64,000 nucleotides of DNA from Phoenix dactylifera. Taxonomy: Eukaryota; Streptophyta; Magnoliopsida; Arecales; Arecaceae. Of this stretch, positions 34,801-46,351 are shown piece after piece. The notes below the pieces were generated by a model, which saw only the letters and a list, made by a program, of their open reading frames with translations, had not been told where the DNA came from and ran no database searches. Position 1 is the stretch's first letter. Every line of letters begins with the position of its first letter. The position numbers were made by a program, and so were the translations under genes. The DNA is taken from the NCBI RefSeq assembly GCF_009389715.1, contig NC_052395.1, forward strand, positions 20,239,993-20,303,992. Direction: 5' to 3'.

Positions 34801-35918
34801 AAGTAATCAAATGTTTATTCAGTATCAATTGCTATTTTGTTTTCCTTTTCTTTTCCCGGTTTTCAACTCCTTCCATAGCTCCTTCCAACTAATATGACTT
34901 AACCAATTCCAAATCTATCTAGTGTACAGAAAGCACCACCCACCAACTCTTGGAGATGAGGTTTGGCGACTGGAGAAGATAGGGAAGGATGGGGCCTTTC
35001 ATAGGAGGCTAGCTTCCAAGGGCATCAACACGGTCCAAGACTTGTTGAAGTTATGGTCTTTGGATCCTCATCACCTCCGACAGGCAAGCACTATCCTAAT
35101 TAAACTTCCATTTTTCATGCTTCCAAGTTCCCAAACTTCATTCTTGGACTACTGCAATCATAGCAAATGCATACATTGTGTCCTATAAAGCTATGCAATA
35201 TCTAACTTCTTGAATTCAACCAGACGCTCGGAATGGGGATGTCGGATCGAATGTGGGAAGTAACAATCAATCATGCGAGGACTTGCGACATCGGTGACAG
35301 GCAATACTTGTTTCGCGCGTCTAATTGCGCTGTTCTATTGAACCCCATATGCCAAGTCATGGGGGCTGTTTTTGATGGATTAACATGCTGGCCAAACCAG
35401 TTTACTCATATGCAGAAAGTGAGTTTCTGATTCAGTGCCCATGCCCAATATGAGACTGTAGGTCTTTTGACACTTCTAACAGTGTCCCTAAAAACTGATG
35501 CAGAGTTATGTAGAACAGCTGGTCTTAGAAGCATACAGGCACTGGGATAGGGTGGAAGAGGTTGATGGATCCTTCAATACGTATAGTGCTTTATTGCATG
35601 GTACCAAGTTCCCTTCCTCATCCCCAAGTAACATTTAACTGTCTTCTTATTGTTCATTGGTCTAATGTCTTGAAGTTGTCTGCAGATGAGCCAGCCCAGC
35701 AAGTTGTTATGGGGTCCTCCAGGTATTCAGGTCATCAAGAGAGCATGCGACCAGACTACAAAAATTTGGAATTCAATCAAGTAGGAGGTCTTGTGAACAA
35801 TCCTCAAGTGGAAGCAAGTTGCTGGCTGCAAACAACAACAGAAATTCGACAGCCAACAGTTCAACAAGGCGATGCCTGCGATATGTCAGACTTGTCATCA
35901 GACACAACTCTGTCTTAG
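31483..35918 (+). CDS. CBP60: Calmodulin-binding protein 60 family transcription factor, copy 2
   Basis: Eight exons: 31483-31571, 32319-32394, 32933-32985, 33235-33731, 34923-35083, 35224-35418, 35504-35600, 35686-35918; 466 aa. Exons 1, 2, 3, 5 and 6 have exactly the lengths of copy 1 (89, 76, 53, 161, 195), which fixes the boundaries. The exon 1 donor reads GTCCGT. The exon 5 donor is GC (CAG|GCAAGC at 35084), since no in-frame GT donor fits. CBP60 core motifs are all present: [118 protein letters not shown] and [11 protein letters not shown]. The tail is diverged from copy 1. It is presumably a nuclear regulator of defence or salicylate genes; the clade is unresolved. Intron 1 holds a long TG/TA microsatellite. 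Confidence 0.9.
31783..31887. repeat. Compound (TA)n(TG)n(TA)n microsatellite
   Basis: Short TA run, then about eight TG units, then about 35 TA units, within intron 1 of CBP60 copy 2. Likely length-polymorphic. Confidence 0.95.
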
Positions 35919-36654
35919 ATTTAGTTCAGGCCATCTCCATTTGAATTTGAGCTAGAGACTGTAGGAAGGCAGTGTGCTAAGAGGATACTTTGCTACTTGT
36001 ATAGAGAAGGGTGTATAAAATCCCTCTCCAAAACACACTAGACAAAATTGTGTTAACAACCCCTTTGCACTGCCCTGGTTGCCTATTCTCAGATATAAGC
36101 AAATAAAACATGGTGTGTTTGTGTTGGTGTGCCCAAGTGTTCGCCATTATTTGTGATACAAACCCCTCAGCTCTAATATTACAATGATGAAAGTCAGTGT
36201 TCTTATTAGACCTTTCGGATCCACCTAAGAAACCAAGAAAAATTGTCTTATTACAGTCTTTTGGCATGAAATTTACTCATCGAAGTGGAGGAAAATATCT
36301 TTTCACTACGTATGGTTACTTGCTATACAACACCAGAGACTTTTCACTTTTTTTTTTTTTAACCTTAGTGGGCGCCTCACAGTACACGAGTATGGACGTA
36401 CCCAATAAAATCAGAAAACAAAATATCACGGAGAGACTTTTCATTCTTCATTTACTAAAAGTTGCATTTAGATGTACCATATAATCATGCTATTTTGTAA
36501 TTGGAGAAATTATAGTATATTATTATGGAATATGTCTATTTGATTATTTGTAGAAATTTACATTTTTCTAAAATCTAGAATTGAAAATTTTAATTTTAGT
36601 AGAGTTGCTAAAGTTTGTAGCTTTCTACTTCTATTATGTTATTAACTTTGGTGA

Positions 36655-36740
36655 ACTGCCATAGCGGTCAAATGTGAGGTTCCGAGTTCGATTACTGGAT
36701 GATGCATCCCGAAATGGACTTGGACAATTATAGTATGGCC
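36655..36740 (+). repeat. Possible tRNA-derived SINE fragment
   Basis: GAGGTTCCGAGTTCGATTAC at about 36681-36700 resembles a diverged pol III B box (GGTTCGANTCC) and is followed by GATGCATCCCGAAATGG. No clear A box or poly(A) end confirms it. Confidence 0.25.
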
Positions 36741-36994
36741 AGTCTCCCTCCTTTCCTTTTAAAATTAAAACAATGAAACATCTTTGAAAATTCTAAATTA
36801 TTAAAAAAATAAAAATTTTGAACCAACTAAAAGCAAAGTCATGACTTTAAGATTTAAAATTTTCAAATGTTGTCTTAATGAATGACTTCATGGGAGTTCT
36901 TTTTTTTTGTGGTAAAATGGGAGTTCATTTTCATGACCCATAATTGTTCATAAAATTAGATAACTTTGAAGAACTCTTGGCTTGTCTTGAATAA

Positions 36995-37513
36995 GGTTGG
37001 CAATTTATGATCCGACCTATCAATCTGACTCACAAACGGCCTGCTTTAAGTATATTTAGATTTAACATAAGCAGGTTTCAATCAACTTGTCTAGATATGT
37101 TTATTAAATGGGTTAAGTTTATGTTTAGATCTTTGACCCGTTTAATAATTGGGTCGGATCATTATCCGACCCATTTAACCTATTTAAAATCTGTTTAACA
37201 TGTTTGAAATCTACTTAATTTGTTTTTAACATGTTTAATCCGATTCGCTTAACCTGTTTAAATCTATTTAATCCATTCAAAATCTATTTAACATGACTTG
37301 ACCTGTTTAATAATTAGTTATGTGGGTTGGGTCAGGTTATTTGTTTAATAAATAGTTATGTGGGTAAGATTATTTTTTTAATAAATAGGTCGGATTCAGA
37401 TCCAAAATTTTAAACTATTTAATAATCAAGCTGGGTTTAGGTTGATAAATTTTTGACCCAACCCATATCCGACCCAACCCGTATCTGATCCAACCAAACT
37501 CAATTGCCACCCC
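36995..37513. mobile_element. GGGTCGG-motif non-autonomous transposon-like element
   Basis: The left end is GGTTGGCAATTTATGATCC. The right end, reversed, is GGGGTGGCAATTGAGTTTGG, giving imperfect terminal inverted repeats. The interior repeats GTTTAA and GGGTCGGAT/ATCCGACCC words, many of them inverted. There is no transposase. A target-site duplication was looked for and not recognised. Confidence 0.5.
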
Positions 37514-37525
37514 GAATCTCCTAAT

Positions 37526-37807
37526 GTGCCTACTTCCACATTTGTGAAGCCTAAGCTCAAGATAATGGAAGGAACATCTTATTTAGGTTATAAAGTACAA
37601 AGAAGTGTTCGTTTAAGGGATAACGAGGCTAAGATGCTTGGACTTGATGATAAGGCATTTGGTTCTGAAAAGTTGATGATTCTGAATTCCCTTGCATCTA
37701 AAGATCTGCCCAATCTTGGCATCAGACATGGACTGCTTTTGGTGCATGAAGGCCTTTTGGATGCAGCTGGGAAGCCGAAAAAATTGAAAGTGGAAGAGTG
37801 TAACTAA
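37526..37807 (+). pseudogene. Orphan coding fragment of an unrecognised gene
   Basis: A 93-codon frame ending in TAA, with normal amino-acid composition and no low complexity. It includes GTSYLGYKVQRSVRLRDNEA, MLGLDDKAFGSEKLMILNSL and LGIRHGLLLVHEGLLDAAGK. The codon use and mixed helix-like pattern look like genuine coding DNA rather than a chance ORF. Codons also remain open a short way upstream (PESPNVPTSTFVKPK) to the edge of the transposon-like element at 37513. No family is recognised. It may be a terminal exon, a captured gene fragment or a processed pseudogene; no neighbouring exon was found. Confidence 0.4.
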
Positions 37808-38706
37808 GTTTTCTTGTGCGTTTTGGCAGGACCTAATGTTGGTTAGAAATTTAGAATAACTAAAGTGAGGCATATGCAATGCATAATGTTTATGAAACTT
37901 GGAGTCATAGATCTTCTCTATCCACTGTAGGTCAAGAGTGGGATATCAACAAGCCAAACACCAATTGAGCAAGGTCTAGCCCTAGGTTGGCTTCTTTAAT
38001 AATTGAAGCCGAACCTTAGGTAGCTCATTTAATTTGTAGCCGGGCTTGAGCTATACAAGAACAGCTTATGTGAAAAATCTGGTAAAAGTTTAAAATTATC
38101 CAAGACTTCTTTTGATATATTTGAAGTAATAATATTGATTATGTTTTAATTTTTTAATCGAAATACCTTTTATTCTATATTATCAAAATTAATTTATAAT
38201 AGATAATTATAAAATAATTATCTATATAAATAATAATAACTAAAATAATATATAATATATTCAAATTATTTATATACTAGTATTTTGAGTTAGTTCAAGC
38301 ATAGCTAGAAGTTAGCTTTTGAATAGATTGTCAAGAAAGGAGAAGCAAGGATGGGAGTTTGCATTTTATGTAACACTGAGTGTTCGATGTGCAATGCACA
38401 TGTTTATAGAAAATAAGATAATAAATTTCAGGGAAAGGGTATAAACGTAGGTTAGCAACGTAATTCTCCAATTAATCAAAATTTAGGGCAGGGTTGGGGA
38501 AATGTGATCCACGGAAAGTGGATGAAGAGTGGGAAAACACGTGGAAACACAAGCATCATGAAAGGCCTCATGACCAGAGTTATCGTTATAATATTAATAG
38601 ATAAAGATTAGTACTCAGCATGTGTAACACATAATTTGAACCATGATGAAACGCTTTGATTCCATGGCCACCAGGCTAATGTGGGCGTTCCCATCATACA
38701 GTATAG

Positions 38707-39374
38707 AACCATAGATATTGTCAATTTTATACCAATCATTTTAATTTTATGTTTTACCTGTTTGGTATACCTAGTAGTAAAATTATCCAATAATATATAT
38801 TATTTAGGGTCTGTTTGGGAAATTCAGTAAGTTTGGATTGGATTTCCTATAGAAATCAGACTTGCTAGCATCCATTTTCTTCAAAAATTCAGTCATAGTT
38901 TTGGTCTAAATCTCAAGGCATGTTGGACTGTATCCTCCCACAAGATTTGGTCTATAGAGGAATTGGATTGATATGGGCTTTATTTAAAAAGACTGTATAA
39001 TTTAAGATTCTATGGGAAATTTAGAGGGATTAGGCAATAAAACCATAGATATTGTCAATTTTATACCAATCATTTTAATTTTATGTTTTACCTGTTTGGT
39101 ATACCTAGTAGTAAAATTATCCAATAATATATATTATTTAGGGTCTGTTTGGGAAATTCAGTAAGTTTGGATTGGATTTCCTATAGAAATCAGACTTGCT
39201 AGCATCCATTTTCTTCAAAAATTCAGTCATAGTTTTGGTCTAAATCTCATCTATAGGCATGTTGAACTGTATCCTCCCACAAGATTTGGTCTATAGAGGA
39301 ATTGGATTGATATGGGCTTTATTTAAAAAGACTGTATAATTTAAGATTCTATGGGAAATTTAAAAGGATTAGGC
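38707..39374. repeat. Tandem duplication of a 334-bp unit
   Basis: 38707-39040 and 39041-39374 are nearly identical. Each begins AACCATAGATATTGTC and contains TTAGGGTCTGTTTGGGAAAT, a start typical of plant MITEs, and TATGGGAAATTTA. The second copy has five extra bases (TCTAT inserted before AGGCATGTTG) and a few substitutions. The unit appears to include the end of a transposable element plus its flank. Confidence 0.9.
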
Positions 39375-39657
39375 TGATCTGACTGAATTTCTTACAGAAA
39401 TCCAACCTATTAGCCTTTTTAGGCCATATTCTTCTAAAAGTCCATCATAATCTTAATCTAAATCCGATGTGGGAGTATGTTGGGCTGCAAGAAGAAGAAA
39501 AAGAAACCTATAGGGCCTATTTAGATATTGGGCTGAAAATCTTGTACAATTTGTAAAATTTGTGGATTAGGTCAATGGACCAGTAAGATGATCTTAAGCT
39601 GGGCTAGACCTATGTGTATAAATATTCAGAAATTGAAGTGGACTGGCCTAAATCCCC

Positions 39658-39659
<2 letters not shown>

Positions 39660-39689
<30 letters not shown>
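39660..39689. repeat. (AG)n microsatellite
   Basis: About 14 uninterrupted AG units. Confidence 0.9.
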
Positions 39690-39695
<6 letters not shown>

Positions 39696-40139
39696 TGTTG
39701 AAGTTTTTTTCTTCCTATAGTATTCCGACCTGCCCACTCTAAAATTATTTTTGGATATTTTATGAATACAGGCCTAGCGATTGTAGCCTATAATTGTGTG
39801 AGTCTAACTTATAAATTTTATAAAATTTTCAGTTTAATTTTATAGAAAAATTTAAACAAATTATAGAGATTTTTTTTCTCCCCTAAAATTTAGGCCAGAT
39901 AGGGCATGTATTTATATAGACCTTATGAATCCAAAAATCTAGTTTAATTTTACTGATAGATTGATGGACCCTCAGGCGAAAAAAATCTACTGTTTTCTTA
40001 AATTTTGATGCTAGACTATTATCTTGGTTTCTTTCCTCCGTCCCCGGAGCCTGTCAAGTGGTTGTGGGGTTTTCACTTGTGAGATATTTAGGTAGCAGAG
40101 AGGAAGCACCAAGAAGGCTCTGTTTATCCTAAGTTTCCA

Positions 40140-43100
40140 ATGCCTCCTTCCGCCCTCTTCTTTTCCTCTCTCGCGTCTTCCAAACCTTGCCCTCCTCACC
40201 GTCCAGATAATCTCCAATCCCTCTCCCCGAGCACTGCTTTCTCCTCCTCCGCCAAACCCCTCAACTCTCCTCCTCCCCCTCTCAAGCTCATCCCCCAAGA
40301 TAAAGCCCAGAGCCCTCTGTCTTCGGAGAAGCCACCATGGCCGCTCGCCGGCGCCGTCAAGATGCCTAGTGCCCCCTGGATGAGAGGCCCCCTCCTCCTC
40401 CCCGCCGACCAAGTCCTCGACCTCTCCAATCCCCACAAGAAGAAGCCCCGCGGCGAGGGCGGCGACGGCGGCCGAGGCGACGACGACCCCGCCCGGGACC
40501 GCTCCCTCACCGACAAGGTCCGCAGCGGTAGAAGCCGGCAAGCCATGCGCGGCATCATCAGAAGCATCACCAAACTTCAAGAAATCCATCCCATGGAGGG
40601 AGAAGAGAATGCAACAGGCGAAGCCGAGTCGCCTGAGTTCAGCGTTCCTCTCAACATCAGCGATGGCGAAGCGCGGTGGCGACCGTCCAGGAGGTCGCCG
40701 TGGGTGGGGGTGGAGAAGAAGCTCGTCTTCAGGAGGGAGAAGAAGGCGAGGCAGCCCACGGCTGCGGAGCTGACCCTTACGGGGGACGTGCTGGCCAGGC
40801 TGCGCGGCGAGGCGAGGAGGATGAAGAAATGGGTGAAGGCGAAGAAGGCCGGGGTGACGCAGGAGGTGGTCGATGAGATTCGGAGAACTTGGAGCAAGGG
40901 GGAGCTTGCGATGGTTAAGTTTGTCGAGCCGTTGCGGCGGAACATGGACAGAGCTCATGAGATTCTTGAGGTCAGTTGCTCGCCAATTTTCTGCTTTTAT
41001 GATTGTTTTTTGGGGGTCACTTCAATCTAGTTTTTGGTAATTGGATTCATTATTTTTTACGATCTCAATTACGTGGAAACAAATTGCAATAAAATTTGAT
41101 TCGATGCAGTATCGAGCTATCAGATCAGGCATCTGTTCCTACATCTATAAATATATATTCAGCCTACAAAATAAAAGCCTCCATTTTGGAGATGATTCTT
41201 GCAATTACACACCATCAGCTTGGTGATGTCCTATAACTGTCTGTGCCTAGTGGTTTTTGGAAGTGAACTGTGGGGATCTGGTATTTGATCTCCCACAAAA
41301 TTCATAAACTGTTTGAGAATTAAAATCTAAGATTTTGTGTCTTGATCCATGTTTTTTCTGATCACTTCGCTGAAAATCAGCAAGTAGGAAATGACAATGC
41401 ACTTCAGAGGCAATTCCACAACTCTAGAATTTGAAGACAATCAATCCAATGTGAATATTGTTCTTGTTTTATGCTCTACTTGAATGTAGCACATTCAATA
41501 TATTAATTACCTTCTCTATCTTCTGCTATAAGTTTTGACCTTGTTATGATAGTTAAATAGTCTTCATGATCTCACAAAATTTGACATCAAGCTGGACATG
41601 ACGTTCCAGTTAAATATTGCTGAGTAAATCTAATTTGTTCTCGTCACATACATTAGTTATTCTTATAACCCGCCCCCAGTTAGTTATGTATAGTAATACC
41701 TGGTGATGTCCTGTGAATATTATATGCGTGGCTGCAATCTCCTTTATTTAACACGTACTATGATGTTATGAATATTATCTCAGTTTTGATGGGTGTGAGT
41801 TTTAATTGAACTTAGCTTCCAACTGCTCGTAATCTTTATATTCTGCTATTTCATATAGTTTATTTTCTGTTCATATATTGGGCAGACAAAGACTGGTGGC
41901 TTGGTTGTTTGGCACAGAAGAGATACCCTTGTTGTTCACAGAGGAAGTAACTATTCATTGGTTCCAGAAGCATCTCATAATTCAGCCATTACCATTGGAG
42001 GGGAAGCATCTTCATCAAAACTTAACCTTGGCATATCTGAAGATGGTGGTGCAATTCCGCCAACAAAATGCGATGAAATCACAAACATATCTGTCATCCA
42101 GCAGGATGGAGACATAGAGAATACTCATACATCCAATATGGAGTGGGAAATACAAAATGCTGCTGAAGCAATCAAAGGAACACTTTATGAGAGAGAAGTT
42201 GACAGATTGTTGGATGGATTAGGTCCTCGTTTTATTGACTGGTGGTGGCGAAAACCATTACCGGTAGATGCTGACTTACTTCCAGAATTTGTCCCCAATT
42301 TCAGGCCGCCATTTAGGCTGTGCCCTCCCTTGATGAAAGCTAAGCTAACAGATGAGGAATTGACATACCTACGGAAGCTTGCACATCCTTTACCTACTCA
42401 TTTTGCCCTTGGTAATTTTACTTACACCAAATTGGGTTCTAGTTTCATAGGATTTGTATTTTTGTATGCCATAAAGAGGTTACATGCTTTTGGACATTGG
42501 TTATGCAGCAGAATTTCTGTTTTCTGTTTCTATTCATTCAGTGATCTATCAATCTGTCTGAGTATGCACAATCACAAACAAACGCAATAAGAAAATTAGA
42601 TGTTTTAGAATCTTAGAGTTCTAACTGTTTTGTCTTTTCTTAATTTATGAAAGGAAAAATTAGAAAACTTCAAGGCTTGGCTGCTGCTATTATAAAGCTT
42701 TGGGAGAAAAGTCTTATAGCCAAGATTGCAGTAAAAGTGGGAATTCCAAACATCAACAACAAGCAGATGTCATGTGAGCTCAAGGCAAGTTTTTTTTTCC
42801 CACTTATTTTCAATGTGATAAAAAGAAATAACATGTCGAGTGGATACTTTAGAATGCTTGGTTGAAAATGGAATATTAGTTTTGCATTTGTTGTTGCAAA
42901 CATATACTTCGTGCCTGATGGTGTATGATGTTACATTAGGATTAGTTTTGCAATGGATTCTCACAAGATAACAAAGATCAAATTCTAATGAAATGCAAGA
43001 GCCAGTACCTCTTCTAAAATTAGGGTTTTCCTCTTTCATCTCTATAATAATGCCTTAAAGTACATTCTGAATCCTTTCACACCTTTTTATTTTTTTTTCT

Positions 43101-46100
43101 AAGAACCTTTTACTTGAATTATTTAATCAACAATCTTCCTATGTGCTGTACTCAGCATGCTGTAGAACATATGTTTTTATTATGACTAACCTTCATGTTT
43201 GGAAGAGCAATCATATGAATAAAGATTATTTTGATTGATACTTCGACTGTTGATTAGTGATGTTTACAAATTGTCAAAGATCAATAAGATCCGTCTTCCC
43301 TAAACTATAAAAAAATACATACAGCACAAACAGATGCACGATGCGCATGCCCCATGTTTATGTCCACACACATGCAAGCATGCTATTGCACATGCACAAG
43401 CACATAAATGCACTAGTGCACATATGCGGGCATGCACACACATATGCATATGCATGCATAGATGCATGCACAAGCATCCAAGCAGATGCAAATCCATGTG
43501 CGGACGCATGCAAAAAAACACATGCTGATTCAACCCCTTAGCACGAGAGATGCAAGTATATACATGTAACTGAAATAACTTCCAGATCTAGATAAATCTG
43601 AATAGTGTCTTTATAAACAATAACAACAATGAGAAAAAGAGTAAAAGGAGGGGAGACAGAAGAAAAGAGGGTGGAATAGATGAGGAGAAAACTGAAAAGA
43701 CAAAATTGACAATATGAAGGGAAAGAAAGAAGTCCACAGGGGGGATACATTCAATATAATATAAATATAAAAACTTTGTTACTGGTGATGGACCCATATC
43801 TGTAGGCACTCAAATATTAGACAATCTAAAGAAATATTCTTGAATCATAAAAGGATTCCCAACTTATATAGTGGATCTGGACTCTAATTTGCACAGCTAA
43901 CTCGAAATATGTCCTAATTAACCTAAAACTCCATTGTTATCAAAACTGCTTATTTTCCAAACAAATGGATAATCAAAAACCTTCCAAAAGTAGTAAATTT
44001 CATTCCGTGAAATATTGCACACAAAATTATAGAGATCACTTCAAAACACAAAAATAACGACTGAAATCCTTCTCTAACCCAACCTAGACCTAGAATCAGA
44101 ATTGCAGACAAATTCTACATAATATAATATTCCTGACCCTCTATGAAAAATAACCCCATAAATTAGTTACAGGAATGCTAGGATACATAAAGATAAAAGT
44201 ATGTAAACTTGAATTATAATATAAATTTTTGTGATTTAAGTCTTCAAATCCAAATTGTATCACAGCATGCATGGACAAATGCACAAATAGATAGACAGAC
44301 AAACAGACACAAAACAAAGCAAAGAAGCCCCACTTACACATTACTATACATGTTTCCTTTAGATTAAATCTACTTCTACATGCTCTGGTTAGAACATTAA
44401 AGTATCATGTTTTACGAACTTAGTTGCAGGATGTTTCCTCCAAATGGACCTGGAGAAACCCTCTGTTAAAATGTGAGAGATGTTTATTTGCAAACATCTA
44501 AGTTCTACTTCTTACCTTCAAAATTACTAGAGATTGTTTAATAAACTTCAAAAGGATGTCAATGTTTTTCTTTAATAATTTTTTAGTATATGTTGCAAAT
44601 GTCTTGAGTTTATTGAAAGTTCTGTCCTCATGAACAAATCTTCTTTCTCTGAAGCTTCCTCATGTGCTTGACGGTGAAGCTCGTGAATGCAGCGTCTAAC
44701 AGGAGGAGTTCTGATATTAAGAAACAAGGACTTTATCATCCTGTATAGAGGCAAAGATTTTCTATCTGCTCGAGTTGCAAGTTCAATTGCTGAGCGAGAA
44801 ACTGAGATCTGTGGCCAACAACTAAAGGAAGAACTAGCTCGAACAAATGCAATCAACTTGTTTTCTGATATTGACGAATTCCTGTACAGCACAGGCACTG
44901 TTGGAACTTATACAGAATTTCAAGACATTCAATCTAAATATACTGCTGTAAACAGTGGAATCTCTGAGGAAAAGATTCAATTCGAAGCTGAGAGAGCAAA
45001 ACTGGAGAAGGAAATTAGGAAGAAAGAACGCGAACTTTTTATTGTATTATTCGTCATCATTATAAGCATTCTTGGAAGCTATTCACAAATGGAACTTCTG
45101 ATGCAAATTTGTTTTTTTTTGTTTGTTTTTCTGATCCACAGATTAAGCGGAAGATTGAGAAGTCTGAGAAGGAGTTGGCTAAGCTTAATTCTCAATGGAG
45201 TCCCTCAGAGGAGGCTGCAGACCAGGAACTCTTGATGGAAGAGGAAAGGCAAACTTTCCGAAACATAGGTCTAAAAATGGATGAATTGCTGTTGTTGGGT
45301 ATGGAGCAAACCTAGAAACTACTTGCCTTTGTAATCTGTGGAACTGTTATTCTTTCAGCCAGTTGCTGCAATTCTTTCCTGCTGATAGATGCATCTGTAT
45401 ATTTTTTCTTTTTTTCCCCTTTTCAATATTTTAGGTTTATCTTGGTAAACTATTCTTTTCCTGAACTTATCTGGAAATTCTGGATGTAAATATAGTCATT
45501 TCTAGATTCCTCTTACAGGTAGGCGTGGTATCTATGATGGCGTAATTGGAAACATTCACCAGCACTGGAAGCATAAAGAAGTTGTAAAAGTAATTACAAA
45601 GCAGCAAGATTTTCATCAAATAACCTATACAGCACAGCTGCTTGAAATCGAAAGTGGTGGGATATTAGTTGCAATAGAGAAGCTAAGAAGTACTCATGCC
45701 ATAATTCTTTACCGTGGGAAGAACTATGGACGCCCTTTAAAGCTCCTACCTGACAATCTCCTGACAAAAAGAGAAGCTTTCCAGAGATCTATTGAAATTC
45801 AACGACGAGGGGTAATGATTGATGCATTTATGTTTTTATCTCTTTCATTGTTTATCATTTCATTATTGACTCTATTAATCTTCTTCCCCTTCTTTTTGTT
45901 CAAGTCACTCAAATACTTTGCCCGTCAGAGACAAAAATCAATCTGCGCATTGAAACAGAGAGTGGTGCGTTATTTCCATCACCTTTCTATGTCTAACTGG
46001 TTCAAGGCTATAGTTTGATTATAGCATTGGTTCGGTTAACATTCTTAGAGGACTATTTTTTATTTTGCAATTAGAACTCTGCTTTTTCTGGAAGTCTGGA

Positions 46101-46351
46101 AATATAGCAAGCTAATTTGAATAAACTGATTTTGCAGAGAGATTTAAAGACAAGAACCAAGAAAATGATTTCTAGAAAACTCCAGTGCCCAAATGGTGTT
46201 GGAAGTGCAGGCAGCGGTATAGTTATTTGTGGAGGCAAAGGGGCATATATTGTAGTAGGTTTCCATTTTTTTCTTGATAACATAATTGCAAACTTAATGG
46301 ATTTGTCATTCTTTCGCTCTGCAGGATGACTCTCATATGGGCCGCTCTTAG
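40140..46351 (+). CDS. CRS1: CRS1-type chloroplast group II intron splicing factor (three CRM domains)
   Basis: Nine exons: 40140-40970, 41886-42411, 42654-42784, 44693-45043, 45142-45298, 45519-45811, 45905-45964, 46138-46254, 46325-46351; about 830 aa. In maize and Arabidopsis, CRS1 binds the plastid atpF group IIA intron and promotes its splicing. The Ser/Pro-rich N-terminus fits a chloroplast transit peptide, followed by family motif [18 protein letters not shown] (residues 79-96) and [16 protein letters not shown] (122-137). CRM1 spans about 207-305 ([20 protein letters not shown], then [12 protein letters not shown]), CRM2 about 430-525 ([20 protein letters not shown]), and CRM3 about 645-745 ([20 protein letters not shown], then [10 protein letters not shown]). 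A coiled coil lies between CRM2 and CRM3. Intron 3 uses a GC donor (AAG|GCAAGT at 42785). The end of exon 8 could be 46251 or 46254; both keep frame. It is longer than the roughly 720-aa known orthologues. Confidence 0.9.
43321..43532. repeat. CA/GCATG-rich degenerate repeat in CRS1 intron 3
   Basis: About 210 bp of alternating purine-pyrimidine words such as CACATGCAC, GCATGCAC and CACACATATGCATATGCATG, without a strict period. Such tracts can adopt Z-DNA. The chance ORFs through it in both directions are Cys/His-rich artefacts of the ACATGC words. Confidence 0.7.

Larger units (their letters stand above)
35919..40139. other. Intergenic region between CBP60 copy 2 and CRS1
   Basis: It holds a tRNA-like SINE candidate near 36655-36740, the GGGTCGG-rich element at 36995-37513, an orphan coding fragment at 37526-37807, the 334-bp tandem duplication at 38707-39374, and an AG microsatellite at 39660-39689. 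The rest is AT-rich with no coding signal. Confidence 0.55.

Noticed and set aside
40011-40958. A 315-residue minus-strand ORF opposite CRS1 exon 1.
   Set aside because: Low-complexity composition from the GC-rich antisense of a well-supported exon; the CRM protein on the plus strand explains the conservation.
43300-43541. Cys/His-rich small ORFs on both strands that look like metallothionein or zinc peptides.
   Set aside because: They arise from translating an ACATGC-rich intron repeat in several frames.
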